Positions 25,878 through 34,649 of a DNA stretch of 64,000 nt are shown here, one piece after another; the first letter of the stretch is position 1; every line of letters begins with the position of its first letter. Source of the stretch: Thiohalocapsa halophila (GTDB lineage Bacteria > Pseudomonadota > Gammaproteobacteria > Chromatiales > Chromatiaceae); contig NZ_NRRV01000008.1 in the NCBI RefSeq assembly GCF_016583825.1, positions 47,860 through 111,859 of the forward strand, given 5' to 3'. Below the pieces are notes generated by a model. It was not told where the DNA came from. It worked only from the letters and a program-made list of their open reading frames with translations, and made no database searches. The position numbers and the translations under genes are program-made.

Positions 25878-27047
25878 ATGAGCGACGCCGCCACCACCGA
25901 TACCCAGGCACACCTCAGGCAGTCCCAACGACCCCGCGCAAAGCCCGACCCGGCCGTGGAGGCCGCCATCCGCATCGGCCTCCTCGCTGCCTTGCTACTG
26001 CTTTGCTACCGCATCATCGAGCCCTTCGTGGTGCCCATCGCCTGGGGCATCATCCTGGCAGTGGCGACCTGGCCGGGCTATCGGCGCCTGCTGGGCCTAC
26101 TGCGCGGGCGCAGTGTGCCCGCCTCGGTGGCGTTCGTGGTCATCGCGCTGTTGGTGCTGCTGGTGCCCGTGGCCATGCTGAGCGGTACCGTGGTGCACGG
26201 GGCGGAGTGGCTCGCCCAGGGGTTCGAGACCGGCGATCTCAAGGTGCCGCCCCCGCCGGACCTGAGCGGTGTGCCGCTGTTCGGGCCTGAGCTCGAATCC
26301 CTCTGGCGCGACGCCTCCACCAACATCCAAGACACCCTGCGCGCACTGGAGCCGCAGCTGAAGGCGCTGGGTGGCTGGCTCCTGCATCTGGCCACCAGCG
26401 CCGGCATGGGCCTGCTGCATTTCGTCATGGCCATCGTCATCGCCGGGGTGCTGCTGGCCAAGAGCGACACCGGCCGCCGCGCCGCCGATGCCATCGGCTG
26501 GCGCCTGGCCGGGACGCGGGGCCTGCGCTTCGTGCGCCTGTCGGAGGGTGTGGTGCGCAGTGTCTCCCGCGGCATCCTGGGCGTGGCGCTCATCCAGGCG
26601 GTGCTGGCGGGGCTCGGCATGCTCGCCGCCGGCGTGCCCATGGCGGGGCTTTGGGCGCTGGTGGCGCTGCTGTTCGCCGTGGTGCAGATCGGCGCCTTTC
26701 CGGTGCTGCTGCCGGTGATGATCTATCTGTTCTACACCGCGGACCTCACCACGGCGGTGCTCTTCGCGCTGTGGGCGCTCTTCGTCGGCTCCATCGACAA
26801 TGTGCTAAAGCCCATGCTCCTGGGCCGCGGGGCCTCGGTGCCCATGCCGGTGATCTTCATCGGCGCCATTGGCGGCTTCATCGCCGCCGGCATCATCGGC
26901 CTCTTCGTCGGCGCCGTGATCCTGGCACTGGGCTATGAGCTGTTCCTCGCCTGGCTCGCCGAGGTCGCGCCGCCCGGCGCCGAGTATCGCGCCGAGATGG
27001 CGAGCGAGACCTCGAGTCCAGCCGCAGATCCTGCTGGGGGCGACTGA
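25878..27047 (+). CDS. AI-2E family transporter (PerM/YdiK-like permease)
   Basis: 389 residues with about eight membrane helices in the AI-2E exporter arrangement: two to three N-terminal helices (AIRIGLLAALLLLCYRIIEPFVVPIAWGIILA), a soluble stretch, then the conserved C-terminal block with GVPMAGLWALVALLFAVVQIG and DNVLKPMLLGRG. Family members export small molecules or ions; autoinducer-2 export is shown for only a few, and Na+/H+ exchange for some others, so the substrate is open. A GGAGCCC sequence precedes the ATG. Possibly cotranscribed with ureG-yidD. Confidence 0.88.
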   Translation: MSDAATTDTQAHLRQSQRPRAKPDPAVEAAIRIGLLAALLLLCYRIIEPFVVPIAWGIILAVATWPGYRRLLGLLRGRSVPASVAFVVIALLVLLVPVAMLSGTVVHGAEWLAQGFETGDLKVPPPPDLSGVPLFGPELESLWRDASTNIQDTLRALEPQLKALGGWLLHLATSAGMGLLHFVMAIVIAGVLLAKSDTGRRAADAIGWRLAGTRGLRFVRLSEGVVRSVSRGILGVALIQAVLAGLGMLAAGVPMAGLWALVALLFAVVQIGAFPVLLPVMIYLFYTADLTTAVLFALWALFVGSIDNVLKPMLLGRGASVPMPVIFIGAIGGFIAAGIIGLFVGAVILALGYELFLAWLAEVAPPGAEYRAEMASETSSPAADPAGGD

Positions 27048-27075
27048 GCCGTCTCCCGGCGTTGCGGATGCGCGA

Positions 27076-27450
27076 CTAGCACATCAGCACCTCGATGCCG
27101 ATGCGCGCATTGTGCTCCGCCGTCGGGTCCAGGCGCTCGATGCGGGCGCTCAAGCGGCGCTGGCGGTCCAGCAGTCGGGCGGCGACGAGGTTCTCGCCCC
27201 GCGGCAAATAGCCGAGCTTGCGCCCGCGCCAGCGCAGCGCGACGGCATTCGGGTCGTGCGGATTGTCGCGCTCGCGCTCCAGGGTCAATTGCGTGCGTCG
27301 GGCCAATGCCGGCCACAGCTGCGGGGCCTCGTGGTGGCGGAAGCCGGCGAGCTGGGTGTGCTGAAGCGCGATGGGCCGGGCCTGGCGTGGGTGTCCGGCA
27401 GGCTCCAGGGCGAGCTGCGGCTGCTGGGCGAGGCGGGAGGCTCGTGGCAT
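27076..27450 (-). CDS. HIRAN domain protein
   Basis: 124 residues. The C-terminal half LERERDNPHDPNAVALRWRGRKLGYLPRGENLVAARLLDRQ is the HIRAN domain, which in SWI/SNF-like HLTF proteins binds 3' DNA ends. Stand-alone bacterial forms of this size are common and presumed to recognise damaged or stalled DNA. The N-terminal 45 residues are Gln/Arg/Pro-rich and not conserved. It converges on the AI-2E gene; no helicase is adjacent. Confidence 0.8.
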   Translation of the reverse strand: MPRASRLAQQPQLALEPAGHPRQARPIALQHTQLAGFRHHEAPQLWPALARRTQLTLERERDNPHDPNAVALRWRGRKLGYLPRGENLVAARLLDRQRRLSARIERLDPTAEHNARIGIEVLMC

Positions 27451-27836
27451 GGTGGGTCTCCTGCGCGTGTTGCGACACTGCCTGGCTCCGATCTAGTGCA
27501 ACGCGGTACCGATTCCGACACCGATCCCGCTTGGTCAACACCATTGCAAACGGGTTGCGGACTCTAACGACTGTGCACTCAATATCAGCATAGGCGACAC
27601 GGTGGCTCAATCCGTGAGCCCGCTTGTCGTGTATCAGGGGCAATGTTAGCCACGGCGGGATGCAAAGCTCCGAGGCCATGCGGGAAGATCGCGCCGCTTG
27701 TCCGAGCGCTGCATCCGGGCGTGCGCCTGGCGCGGTGGTCCTGCACCGCCCGGTACGCTTTTTTGCGAGTCTGCGGCATGGGGGCGCTCGACTCGGCGCC
27801 GCCCGCACCGTCTTTTTGCCCCCTAGGTAGATTGTC
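27451..27836. other. Intergenic region, no gene supported
   Basis: About 390 bases upstream of the HIRAN gene (minus strand) and of the broken exported-protein gene (plus strand). Short frames occur in both directions without domains. No clear promoter or hairpin was seen. Stretches near 27480-27600 are somewhat less GC-rich than the surroundings, as expected for a divergent promoter region. Confidence 0.45.
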
Positions 27837-28178
27837 GTGCGTCCTTTGCTGCTAGCCGTATTGCTCGGGTTGTGCATGGTCTTGCCCACTGCGTCGCTGG
27901 TCGCCGAGGAGGCCGACAATGCGCCCCAACCCGTCAGTAGGGGCGACCCCTAAATCCCGGCGGGGGAGCTGGAGCCGCTGCCGAAGGCGCAGCTACTGGT
28001 TGAGGCGGCTGCCTGGCAGGACCTGGTGCAGGCCAAGTCGGAGGCGATGGCGGCGGCACAGATTGAGAGCAAGCCGCAGCGGGACGTGCATCTCCACCTC
28101 GCCGACGCCCGGGCACTGCGCGAGCTCGCGGTGGGCGACGCCGGGCTCGACGACGGCGATGCCGAGCGCAGCGGCTAG
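27837..28178 (+). pseudogene. Small exported protein interrupted by an in-frame stop
   Basis: A GTG-started frame encodes a clear signal peptide (RPLLLAVLLGLCMVLPTASLVAEE), then reaches TAA at 27951. The same frame stays open after the stop for another 74 codons with a normal soluble composition (PAGELEPLPKAQLLVEAAAW... and HLHLADARALRELAVGDAGLD) and ends at TAG. One frame on both sides of a single ochre codon suggests a nonsense mutation in a gene of about 113 residues. Alternatively the 38-residue product is the real one. No family recognised. Confidence 0.45.
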
Positions 28179-28304
28179 GTTGTGTGAATGTCGCGAAACC
28201 AATGTCCGCGAGGCTCGGCGGATACCGGAATGGGGCCGTCCTTGGCCACCGCCATGAACTTGGCGCGCGCGCGGGGCAGGCGCCCCGCGCGTTGATGGGC
28301 TGTG

Positions 28305-28484
28305 TCAGTGGTGCGACTTCAGCAGCAGCCGCAGGATCTTGAAGTTGATGATCCAGAACCGGACGAACTGCCAGACGACGCTGGTGCGCAGCCAGCGAAC
28401 GAATTTAGTGGGCACCGGTGGATAGTAAGCCTGTTGATAGGGCTCTTTGTTCTTCGGCTTTGCGGGTATGGTGTCGGTGGACAT
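28305..28484 (-). CDS. 59-residue peptide encoded directly after sqr
   Basis: A short frame on the sqr strand, about 100 bases after its stop. The product begins MSTDTIPAKPKNKEPYQQAY, has a Pro-rich turn YYPPVPTKFVRW, then an amphipathic/hydrophobic stretch VVWQFVRFWIINFKILRLLL ending KSHH. Alternating aromatic and basic residues suggest a membrane-surface helix or a single short membrane helix. Same-strand placement suggests cotranscription with sqr. Not recognised; it could help anchor SQR or pass quinone electrons, but that is speculation. Confidence 0.6.
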   Translation of the reverse strand: MSTDTIPAKPKNKEPYQQAYYPPVPTKFVRWLRTSVVWQFVRFWIINFKILRLLLKSHH

Positions 28485-28586
28485 GGAGCAACCTCTGGAT
28501 GAATGACTGGATGACCTGAAGCCGGGAGGTGCCGAGCCGACGCAGGCGGACAGACGCGCCCCCGCTGCGCCGCTCGGGGATGCGGC

Positions 28587-30044
28587 TCAGTCCGGCAGCA
28601 CGGACCAGCCCGGGCGCAGCTTGGCTTGATACATGAACACGTGGTGCAGGATGTACTTCATCCAGTGGCCGGCGAGGCCGATCTCGCCGAAGGTCAGATG
28701 CATGTCCCGGCCGTATTCCGGGTAGGTCTCGTAGTCCGGCACCACCGGGAACACCGTCATGGTGGCCGCCGTGCCCTTGAAGATGTGAAAGCCCGTGGAG
28801 GCGACACAGGCGGCGCCCATCTCCGCCATGGAGGCGGTGTGGGTGAGCTCTACGTCGCCCTGTAGCAGGTCGCGGATATTCTCCGCCACCGCCTTGCCGA
28901 TGGCCGCCGACGGCATGCCGGTGCGCGGCGGCGTCGGGCTGATGGGCGTGCCATTGGTGCTTTTCATGGGCTTGCTGATGGGATGCGGCGGTGCGAAGGC
29001 GATGCCGATGGCGAAGATGTTCTTGTACTTCGGCGTCTGGTAGGTGCGCGGCCAGTCTTCCTTGCTCCAGTCCTCGTAGGGCTTGGGGGTGTAGTCGCCG
29101 TCCACCTTCATGAAGCCGTTGGGGGCGAACAGCTCCGCGGTGATGTCGGTGCCCGTGGCGTCGAAGGCCTTCAGCGGCTGGCCGGCAAAGGGCGGGATCA
29201 GCATTGCGAAGTCGAACTCCAGCTCGTGCTCGCTGCCGTCGAGGAGCTCGTAGGTGAGCTTGCCCGGCTCGACCTGCTTGACCGCCGCGCGCACGATCCA
29301 CTCCATGCCGCGCTCCACCATCAGGGACTCGGCGAACACCTTGCCGTTGGTGATGTAGCCGCCGCGCTTGATGTGCACGCCGCCCATGCCGAAGTCGCCG
29401 AGCTCGTACTCGTTGCTGATCCACACCAGCCGTGCCCGGTCGCGCACGCCGGCCTGGCGCAGCAGGTGGTCGACGTTGTAGATGTACTCGAAGGCGGCCC
29501 CCTGGCAGGTGCACATGCCATGGCCGGTGCCGATGACGAAGGTCTTTTGCTGCCCTTGCTTCATCGCGGTGATGGCCGCCTGCAGCTGCTCGTTGGCGTG
29601 CAGGGCGTGCTGGGGCGTGCACACGGAGGTGGTGTAGCCTTCGTCGGGCCCTAGGCCCGGCGTGGCGCCGAAGTTGAGCTTCGGCCCGGTGGCGTTGACC
29701 AGGTAGTCGTAGGGGATGGCCGCGCTCTCGCCGCTGCGGGCGGGGTCGGTGTACTCGATCATGACGTGCGGCTCCTGCATGGCGCCGCCGCCGTCGGGAT
29801 AGATGGACAGTGCCCGGGCCTGATGGAACTTGACGTTGATCTTGCGGTAGATGGGCTCGAGCTCGAAGGTGACCTGCTTCTCGGTCATCTCGCCGACGCC
29901 GACCCAGATGTTGGATGGAATCCAGTTCCATTTGGCGTTCGGCGACACGACGATGACCTCGTGCTCGTTGCCGATCCACTTGCCGAGATAACGGGCGGTG
30001 GTGTGTCCGGAAATGCCGGCGCCCAGAATCAGAACGCGTGCCAT
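28587..30044 (-). CDS. sqr: Sulfide:quinone oxidoreductase
   Basis: 485 residues. FAD-binding GAGISG (8-13) opens the protein, then WIPSNIWVGVG (SQR N-terminal motif), Cys142 in TTSVCTPQHA, and GTGHGMCTCQGAAFEY with Cys178/Cys180. A long C-terminal part (EIGLAGHWMKYILHHVFMYQAK) supplies the amphipathic membrane-attachment region. SQR oxidises sulfide and reduces quinone at the inner membrane. The overall pattern, including the N-terminal WIPSNIWVGVG, resembles SqrF/type VI rather than the common type I; this subtype call is tentative. GGAGGTCACCC precedes the ATG. Probably cotranscribed with the 59-aa peptide gene. Confidence 0.85.
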   Translation of the reverse strand: MARVLILGAGISGHTTARYLGKWIGNEHEVIVVSPNAKWNWIPSNIWVGVGEMTEKQVTFELEPIYRKINVKFHQARALSIYPDGGGAMQEPHVMIEYTDPARSGESAAIPYDYLVNATGPKLNFGATPGLGPDEGYTTSVCTPQHALHANEQLQAAITAMKQGQQKTFVIGTGHGMCTCQGAAFEYIYNVDHLLRQAGVRDRARLVWISNEYELGDFGMGGVHIKRGGYITNGKVFAESLMVERGMEWIVRAAVKQVEPGKLTYELLDGSEHELEFDFAMLIPPFAGQPLKAFDATGTDITAELFAPNGFMKVDGDYTPKPYEDWSKEDWPRTYQTPKYKNIFAIGIAFAPPHPISKPMKSTNGTPISPTPPRTGMPSAAIGKAVAENIRDLLQGDVELTHTASMAEMGAACVASTGFHIFKGTAATMTVFPVVPDYETYPEYGRDMHLTFGEIGLAGHWMKYILHHVFMYQAKLRPGWSVLPD

Positions 30045-30358
30045 GGGTGACCTCCTCGGATGATTTGCCGCCTAAGCTACTCCGCTCGGCCAGCGCCCGA
30101 CAAAGACACAGATCAACTCTGACGTGGCTTTAATGATTGGTGGCGTTGGGGTTTTCGTGGATGGGGCCGGCCTCGCCGCGCGCCTGCATGCGCCCGGCGG
30201 CAAAGGCGTCGCCGAGGCAGGCCGGTTGCGCCGGAGCCTGGTAAGATCGCCGCTTCAGGGAGATATTGGGCTCTATACGTGTATGAGCTGCCGCTCCTGT
30301 GCACCAATAAGGTGCGCGGAATGGATGCGAAGCTCCCACCCCAAATAGGCTTGTTGCC
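30045..30358. other. Divergent promoter region of sqr and L,D-transpeptidase genes
   Basis: About 310 bases between divergently transcribed genes. It must contain the promoters for both, but no strong -35/-10 pair was found. No open frame with domain content is present. The sqr side begins with its GGAGG ribosome-binding site. Confidence 0.45.
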
Positions 30359-30928
30359 ATGGTTTCTGCCTTCCTTCGCTCCGCCGGCCTCGGCTTGGCT
30401 GTCTGCCTCTCCGGCTCCGTGGCGGCCATGTCGGTGCTGCCTGGCTGTACTGTCAAGCGTGCCCAGGAGCCTGTAGAGGCGCAGGCACAGAGCCCCATGG
30501 TCGCGGACAAGATTCTGGTGAAGAAGCGCCAGCGCCGGCTCTATCTCATGCGCGATGGCGAGCCGTTTCGGACCTATCGCATCAGCCTCGGTATCGAGCC
30601 GGTGGGGCACAAGCAGCGCCAGGGGGACAATCGCACCCCCGAAGGCCGCTATACCATCAGCGGGCGCAACGCCCGCAGCAAATTCTATAAGGCACTGCAC
30701 ATCTCCTACCCGAGCCTCGACGATCGTCTGCGTGCGGCCGCCGAGGGCTGGGATCCGGGCGGCGCCATCATGATCCACGGCGAGCCTCGGGGCGCGCGCT
30801 TCGCCGAGCTGCGCGATCTAGTGCGCGACGAGGACTGGACCCAGGGCTGCATTGCCGTCTCCAATCTCGCCGTGGACGAGATCTGGCGCTATGTCGGCGA
30901 CGGCACGCCCATCGAAATCGAGCCCTGA
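30359..30928 (+). CDS. L,D-transpeptidase (YkuD/YafK-like) lipoprotein
   Basis: 189 residues. The signal sequence ends at a lipobox (LPGC, Cys30), so it is probably a lipoprotein. The YkuD domain begins at ADKILVKKRQRRLYLMRDG, with His140 in GAIMIHGEP and the catalytic Cys164 in DWTQGCIAVSN, matching H-x-x...S/T-x-G-C-I. Such enzymes make or cleave L,D linkages in peptidoglycan or attach lipoproteins to it. It stands alone, divergent from sqr. The downstream neighbour is convergent. Confidence 0.88.
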   Translation: MVSAFLRSAGLGLAVCLSGSVAAMSVLPGCTVKRAQEPVEAQAQSPMVADKILVKKRQRRLYLMRDGEPFRTYRISLGIEPVGHKQRQGDNRTPEGRYTISGRNARSKFYKALHISYPSLDDRLRAAAEGWDPGGAIMIHGEPRGARFAELRDLVRDEDWTQGCIAVSNLAVDEIWRYVGDGTPIEIEP

Positions 30929-30968
30929 CCGCAGGCCACCCACGCGCCGCGAGCGCCGGCGCTGCGGC

Positions 30969-31781
30969 TCAGAGCCGGAGCCACACCGGCTTGGCGCGTC
31001 GCGCCCAGACCGCATACACCGGATCCGCGTGGCCGAGTCTGGCGGCGTATTGGTCCGCGGCGGGTCGCGGCAGTCCCCGCAGGCTCCAGGCCGGATCGTT
31101 GTCATCCAGGCGCAGGAAAGGCTCATCGGCGAAGAAATCCGTGGGACGGCCCCGCCAGCGTCCCTGCATGCCGGGGCCGTTGGCGGGGAGGACTGCGAGC
31201 AGGTCGGCAACCCGGGCGCTACCGGCGCCGGCGGGGGGCGCGTCGGCCACGGAGACGACGGTGGTGGTCACCTCCAGTGCTTTGCCGGCCAACGGGTGGC
31301 TCGGGTCCAGTCGCAGTCCGCCGGCCGAAACCTCCGTGACGCGAACCGGCGCGCCCTGGCTGCCGCGGCGGCTAGGCACATCCACCAGGATGTCGCCGGG
31401 GTAGAAGCGCCCGCGCCGCGGCTCCACCGAGCCTCTGCCGAGACAGTGCTTGTTGAACTGATTCGGCTGCAGCGTCAACAGCTCCGCTGGATGCTGATTC
31501 GCCGGCAGCACTCCGGGCTCGAACCGGCAAGTGGCGCGATGGCCGGCGGGCTTGTCCATCACCGCCGCCATGATTGGCCGAGGCAAGGTCGACCGCGCCA
31601 GATCCACCTGGGGCAGAAAGAGGCTGTCGCAGTGCTGTACGGCGTCGCTTTGCCAGCGCAGGTCGAGGCGCAGCGCGGTGACGGTGCCCGAGCGCATCCG
31701 CGATGCACGGGCGGCGGTGTCGGCCTCGGGCGCGACGGCGCTCGCGGGGGCTCGGGTTGCAATTTGCTGCACTTTTGTCAT
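30969..31781 (-). CDS. Divergent FKBP/SlyD-like protein with C-terminal extension
   Basis: 270 residues. The middle (about 25-175) can be read as an FKBP fold: a first strand TVTALRLDLRW, a PAGHRATCRFEPGVLP segment at the G-D/E-x-x-x-x-x-x-P-E position, an insert, then VRVTEVSAGGLRLDPSHPLAGKALEVTTTVVSV, the SlyD-type end (VxxDxNHPLAGxxLxFxVxV). Several aromatic residues of the prolyl isomerase pocket are not evident, so activity is doubtful. About 90 further residues (LLAVLPANGPGMQGRWRG...AVWARRAKPVWLRL) follow with no known match. The ATG at 31781 is preferred to 31811. Confidence 0.55.
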   Translation of the reverse strand: MTKVQQIATRAPASAVAPEADTAARASRMRSGTVTALRLDLRWQSDAVQHCDSLFLPQVDLARSTLPRPIMAAVMDKPAGHRATCRFEPGVLPANQHPAELLTLQPNQFNKHCLGRGSVEPRRGRFYPGDILVDVPSRRGSQGAPVRVTEVSAGGLRLDPSHPLAGKALEVTTTVVSVADAPPAGAGSARVADLLAVLPANGPGMQGRWRGRPTDFFADEPFLRLDDNDPAWSLRGLPRPAADQYAARLGHADPVYAVWARRAKPVWLRL

Positions 31782-31873
31782 GGCATAAATATAAGCGAAT
31801 GCTAATGTCATGACCCAAAGGTCGCCGGGCTCGCTGCCCGGCGCAAAGGTGGTTGTATTTGCAGGAGGTTGTC

Positions 31874-32113
31874 ATGTTCCCTTCCCTTGTCGCGAGCGGT
31901 TTGACGCTGGTGCTCGCCGCCGGCAATCAGGTGGCGGCCGAGGGCGGAATCAGCGTTACCTCTGCCCGCCCGCCGGCAGCCGGGGCCGCTGCGCAGCTTC
32001 CCGGCGCCGCCCCGACGCCCGACATAGGGCGTCGGCTCGCCGCTCATCCCGTCTGGACTCGGGCGCAGGGGCAGGGCTCCACCGACGCCGCCAAGGTCAG
32101 CAACATCGACTGA
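31874..32113 (+). CDS. Small exported protein, function unknown
   Basis: 79 residues with a strong Shine-Dalgarno (AGGAGG, five bases before ATG). The N-terminus MFPSLVASGLTLVLAAGNQVAAEGG looks like a short signal peptide with an AxA-type cleavage site, and the mature part is Ala/Pro/Thr-rich and probably unstructured. Divergent from the FKBP-like gene, with which it shares a compact promoter region that is unusually AT-rich for this window (31781-31812). Family not recognised. Confidence 0.5.
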   Translation: MFPSLVASGLTLVLAAGNQVAAEGGISVTSARPPAAGAAAQLPGAAPTPDIGRRLAAHPVWTRAQGQGSTDAAKVSNID

Positions 32114-32297
32114 TGGCCCCCGGGGACTGGGGCGTCGATGCGCCCCGCAGCGGGCAAGAATCTGCCGTGGGTCGGGCTGAGGAGCGACGCCCCACACCAT
32201 GCCGGCCGTAAGCATCTGACTGTCGGGCCTGCTGACGTCGGTCTGACCTGAGCGGCGGGGCCCGGGCACAGGACCTGCGCGGGGCGCGTGACGGCGG

Positions 32298-33362
32298 TTA
32301 GCGCCATGCGCCGGCGGCGGGCAGCTGCATGGTGATGCAATGCAGGCTGCCGCCCTGGCGGATCAGCGCCCGGCAGTCGATGATCTCGACGCTGCGCCCG
32401 GGAAAGCAAGCGGCCAGACGCTCGGCCGCGACGGCATCCGCCGGATCGCCATAGCCAGGCATCAGCACTGCGTCGTTGATGATCAAGAAGTTGGCATAGC
32501 TCGCGGCCAGGGGGCTGCCGTCTGTCGCCGTCAGCGGGGCGGGGGCCGGCAGTGGCACCAGCGTGTAGGGCCGGCCGTCGGTGCGCCGGAGTGCGGCGAG
32601 CTCCCGCCGGAGCCCCGCGAGCGCAGTGCGCTCGGCCTTGGATGCCGCCGGGTGGGGCGTGGCATGGCAAATGATGCCGGGGGCACACAAGCGCGCCAGG
32701 GTGTCGATGTGGCCGTCGGTGTCGTCGCCGTCGAGCTGGCCCTGCTCCAGCCACAGACAGCGCCGGATGCCCAGCGTGCGCGCGAGCTCCTGCTCGATGG
32801 CCGCCTGATTCCAGCCCGGGTTGCGCGCCGGGTCCAGCAGGGTCCGGCGCACGGCCAGCAGGTTGCCGGCCCCGTCGGTGTCGATGGCACCGCCCTCCAG
32901 CACCAGCGGGCTCGCCGTCAGTGCCGTGTCGCCGAGCCAGCCCGCGGCATGCAGGCGCGCGGTGATGCGGTCATCCAGGTCGGCCGGAAACTTTCCGCCC
33001 CAACCGTTGAAGCGGAAGTCCACCGCCTGCGCCCGCGCGGCACTGTCGAGCACAATCAGCGGGCCATGGTCGCGTGTCCAGGTGTCGTTGCTGGCCGCGA
33101 TGGCCAGCGCGACCGCCCCCAGGGGGATGTCGGCGGCCGCAAGACGCCCGCGCACATGCGCGCGGTGGCCGGCGTCGTTGCAGACCACGAGCAGTCGCTG
33201 GCGGGCTGTGACCGCGGCGGCGATGCGCAGATACACCGCCTCGACGGCTTCGATCTGTGCTGCCCAGTCCGTCGCCGGATGCGGCCAGGTGAGCAGCACC
33301 GCGGCCTGCGGCTCCCATTCCGCCGGCAGGCGCGGCAGGCGCGGCAGGCCGATGGTCGACAA
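32298..33362 (-). CDS. aguA: Agmatine deiminase (peptidylarginine deiminase family)
   Basis: 354 residues of the guanidino-group-modifying fold. Conserved pieces: MPAEWEPQ-like LPAEWEPQAAVLLTWPH at the N-terminus, NDTWTRDHGP, NGWGGKF, VLEGGAIDTDG, DGDDTDGHIDTLARL and the catalytic cysteine in QGGSLHCITMQLP. It hydrolyses agmatine to N-carbamoylputrescine and ammonia. No aguB amidase is adjacent. It belongs to a minus-strand run with the HdeD-, TerB- and SprT-like genes, though spacing does not prove an operon. Confidence 0.92.
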   Translation of the reverse strand: MSTIGLPRLPRLPAEWEPQAAVLLTWPHPATDWAAQIEAVEAVYLRIAAAVTARQRLLVVCNDAGHRAHVRGRLAAADIPLGAVALAIAASNDTWTRDHGPLIVLDSAARAQAVDFRFNGWGGKFPADLDDRITARLHAAGWLGDTALTASPLVLEGGAIDTDGAGNLLAVRRTLLDPARNPGWNQAAIEQELARTLGIRRCLWLEQGQLDGDDTDGHIDTLARLCAPGIICHATPHPAASKAERTALAGLRRELAALRRTDGRPYTLVPLPAPAPLTATDGSPLAASYANFLIINDAVLMPGYGDPADAVAAERLAACFPGRSVEIIDCRALIRQGGSLHCITMQLPAAGAWR

Positions 33363-33399
33363 TCCGCAGGCCTTTGCCGCCGTGCAGGCCGTAATCGCG

Positions 33400-34005
33400 T
33401 CAGGCGCTCACCGACCCCCGGGCCTTGCGCTCCTTGGCTGCGGCACGCGCCGCCAGCGCGACGAAGACATAGGCCCAGCCGTTGAAGATGAGCTCGATGG
33501 CGATGAACAGTCCGATGACCCAGAGTCCGGACTGCGGCCACTCCAGCAGGATCAGCGCGCCCAACAGCACCGAGACGACGCCGGACAGCAGCGGCCACCA
33601 CCAGCCCTTCGACGGGCGCACCTGGAAGGCCATGATCGTCCGCAGAATACCGACGGCGATGAGGGCGTAGGCGATGATCAGGGTGAGCGACAGCGCGGCC
33701 AGCTCGGTCTGCAGCAGCATGAGCAGACCCGTGACCACGTAGAGCAGCGCGATGAGCACATGCCAGGCGATGCTCTTCCAGCCGCGACACTTGATCGCAT
33801 CCAGGAGCTGGAAGACGCCGCCCGCCACTAGCAGCACGCCGAAGAACACCACGGAGAACTCGGTCAGCAGGAAGGTCATGCCGAGACCCAGGGTGCCTAG
33901 CACAATGGAGACCAGGCCAAACAGCAGGAGCCAGCCCCAGTTGCGCTCCAGCTCGCCGAAGATGCTCGGTGTCGGTGGCAGCGGTGCGTTGGTGTCGAGG
34001 CGCAT
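33400..34005 (-). CDS. HdeD family membrane protein
   Basis: 201 residues with six regularly spaced hydrophobic helices in three pairs, including GWLLLFGLVSIVLGTLGLGM and SGVVSVLLGALILLEWPQSGLWVIGLFIAIELIFNGW, the HdeD/DUF308 repeat pattern. E. coli HdeD contributes to acid resistance at high cell density; the role here is inferred. An AGGAGAC sequence precedes the ATG. Ends in a short basic tail. Confidence 0.85.
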   Translation of the reverse strand: MRLDTNAPLPPTPSIFGELERNWGWLLLFGLVSIVLGTLGLGMTFLLTEFSVVFFGVLLVAGGVFQLLDAIKCRGWKSIAWHVLIALLYVVTGLLMLLQTELAALSLTLIIAYALIAVGILRTIMAFQVRPSKGWWWPLLSGVVSVLLGALILLEWPQSGLWVIGLFIAIELIFNGWAYVFVALAARAAAKERKARGSVSA

Positions 34006-34087
34006 GTCGGTCTCCTGTCGGTGGGCATGGGCATCGGTGCGATGCGCGTCGGGTCAGAGCAGGCCGGGTCCGGTGGGGTCGGGCCGC

Positions 34088-34561
34088 TCAGCCGCCGCCG
34101 GCTGCCGCGGCCTGCTCGGCTTGGAGCTTGGCATGAATGAACACGTCCTGCGGAACATGGAGTAGCTCCGAGAGCTTGCGGACCAGGTACTCTTCGTGGC
34201 GGCCGAGGCGCGCATCGGCGTAGGCGACCTGCCACAAGGCCGCTACCAGCCGGACCTTGTCCTCGGGTCCGTAGTGCTCGTTGATCAGCGATGTGAACTG
34301 GAAATAGTCCGTCGCCGCCTTACGCTCGGCATCGGCGCAGCCCAGCAGGGCCTCGGCCTGCGAGTAGGTCATGCCGAAGCATTCGCGGACCAGGGCCATG
34401 ACCGTATCGCGCTCAATGGTCTCCGGCGCCTCTTCCATGTGCGTCATCTCCAGCAACAGCGCTGCGGCGGCGCGGCGTACCGCCTGCTCGGCGGCTTCGG
34501 GGGCGCGCTCGCCGGGACGGGACAAGTGGGTGTTGAAGAAGGTACGAATGCTGCTCAGCAT
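34088..34561 (-). CDS. TerB family protein
   Basis: 157 residues, all alpha-helical. EQAVRRAAAALLLEMTHMEEAPETIERDTVMALVRECFGM and VRLVAALWQVAYADARLGRHEEYLVRKLSELL are the two halves of the TerB fold, with the acidic residues (E43, E44, D and E in YADARLGRHEE) that bind metal in TerB relatives. Such stand-alone forms are common near general stress genes. A longer frame extends upstream to 34771, but the ATG at 34561 starts the conserved part. Confidence 0.82.
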   Translation of the reverse strand: MLSSIRTFFNTHLSRPGERAPEAAEQAVRRAAAALLLEMTHMEEAPETIERDTVMALVRECFGMTYSQAEALLGCADAERKAATDYFQFTSLINEHYGPEDKVRLVAALWQVAYADARLGRHEEYLVRKLSELLHVPQDVFIHAKLQAEQAAAAGGG

Positions 34562-34649
34562 GGTGGCTTGGGTCCTGTTTGCGCCTCGGCATCTCGGCGC
34601 TGCGACGGGCCTGGTCGGCCCCGGGGATGGGAAGATGGGGGCGGCGCCG

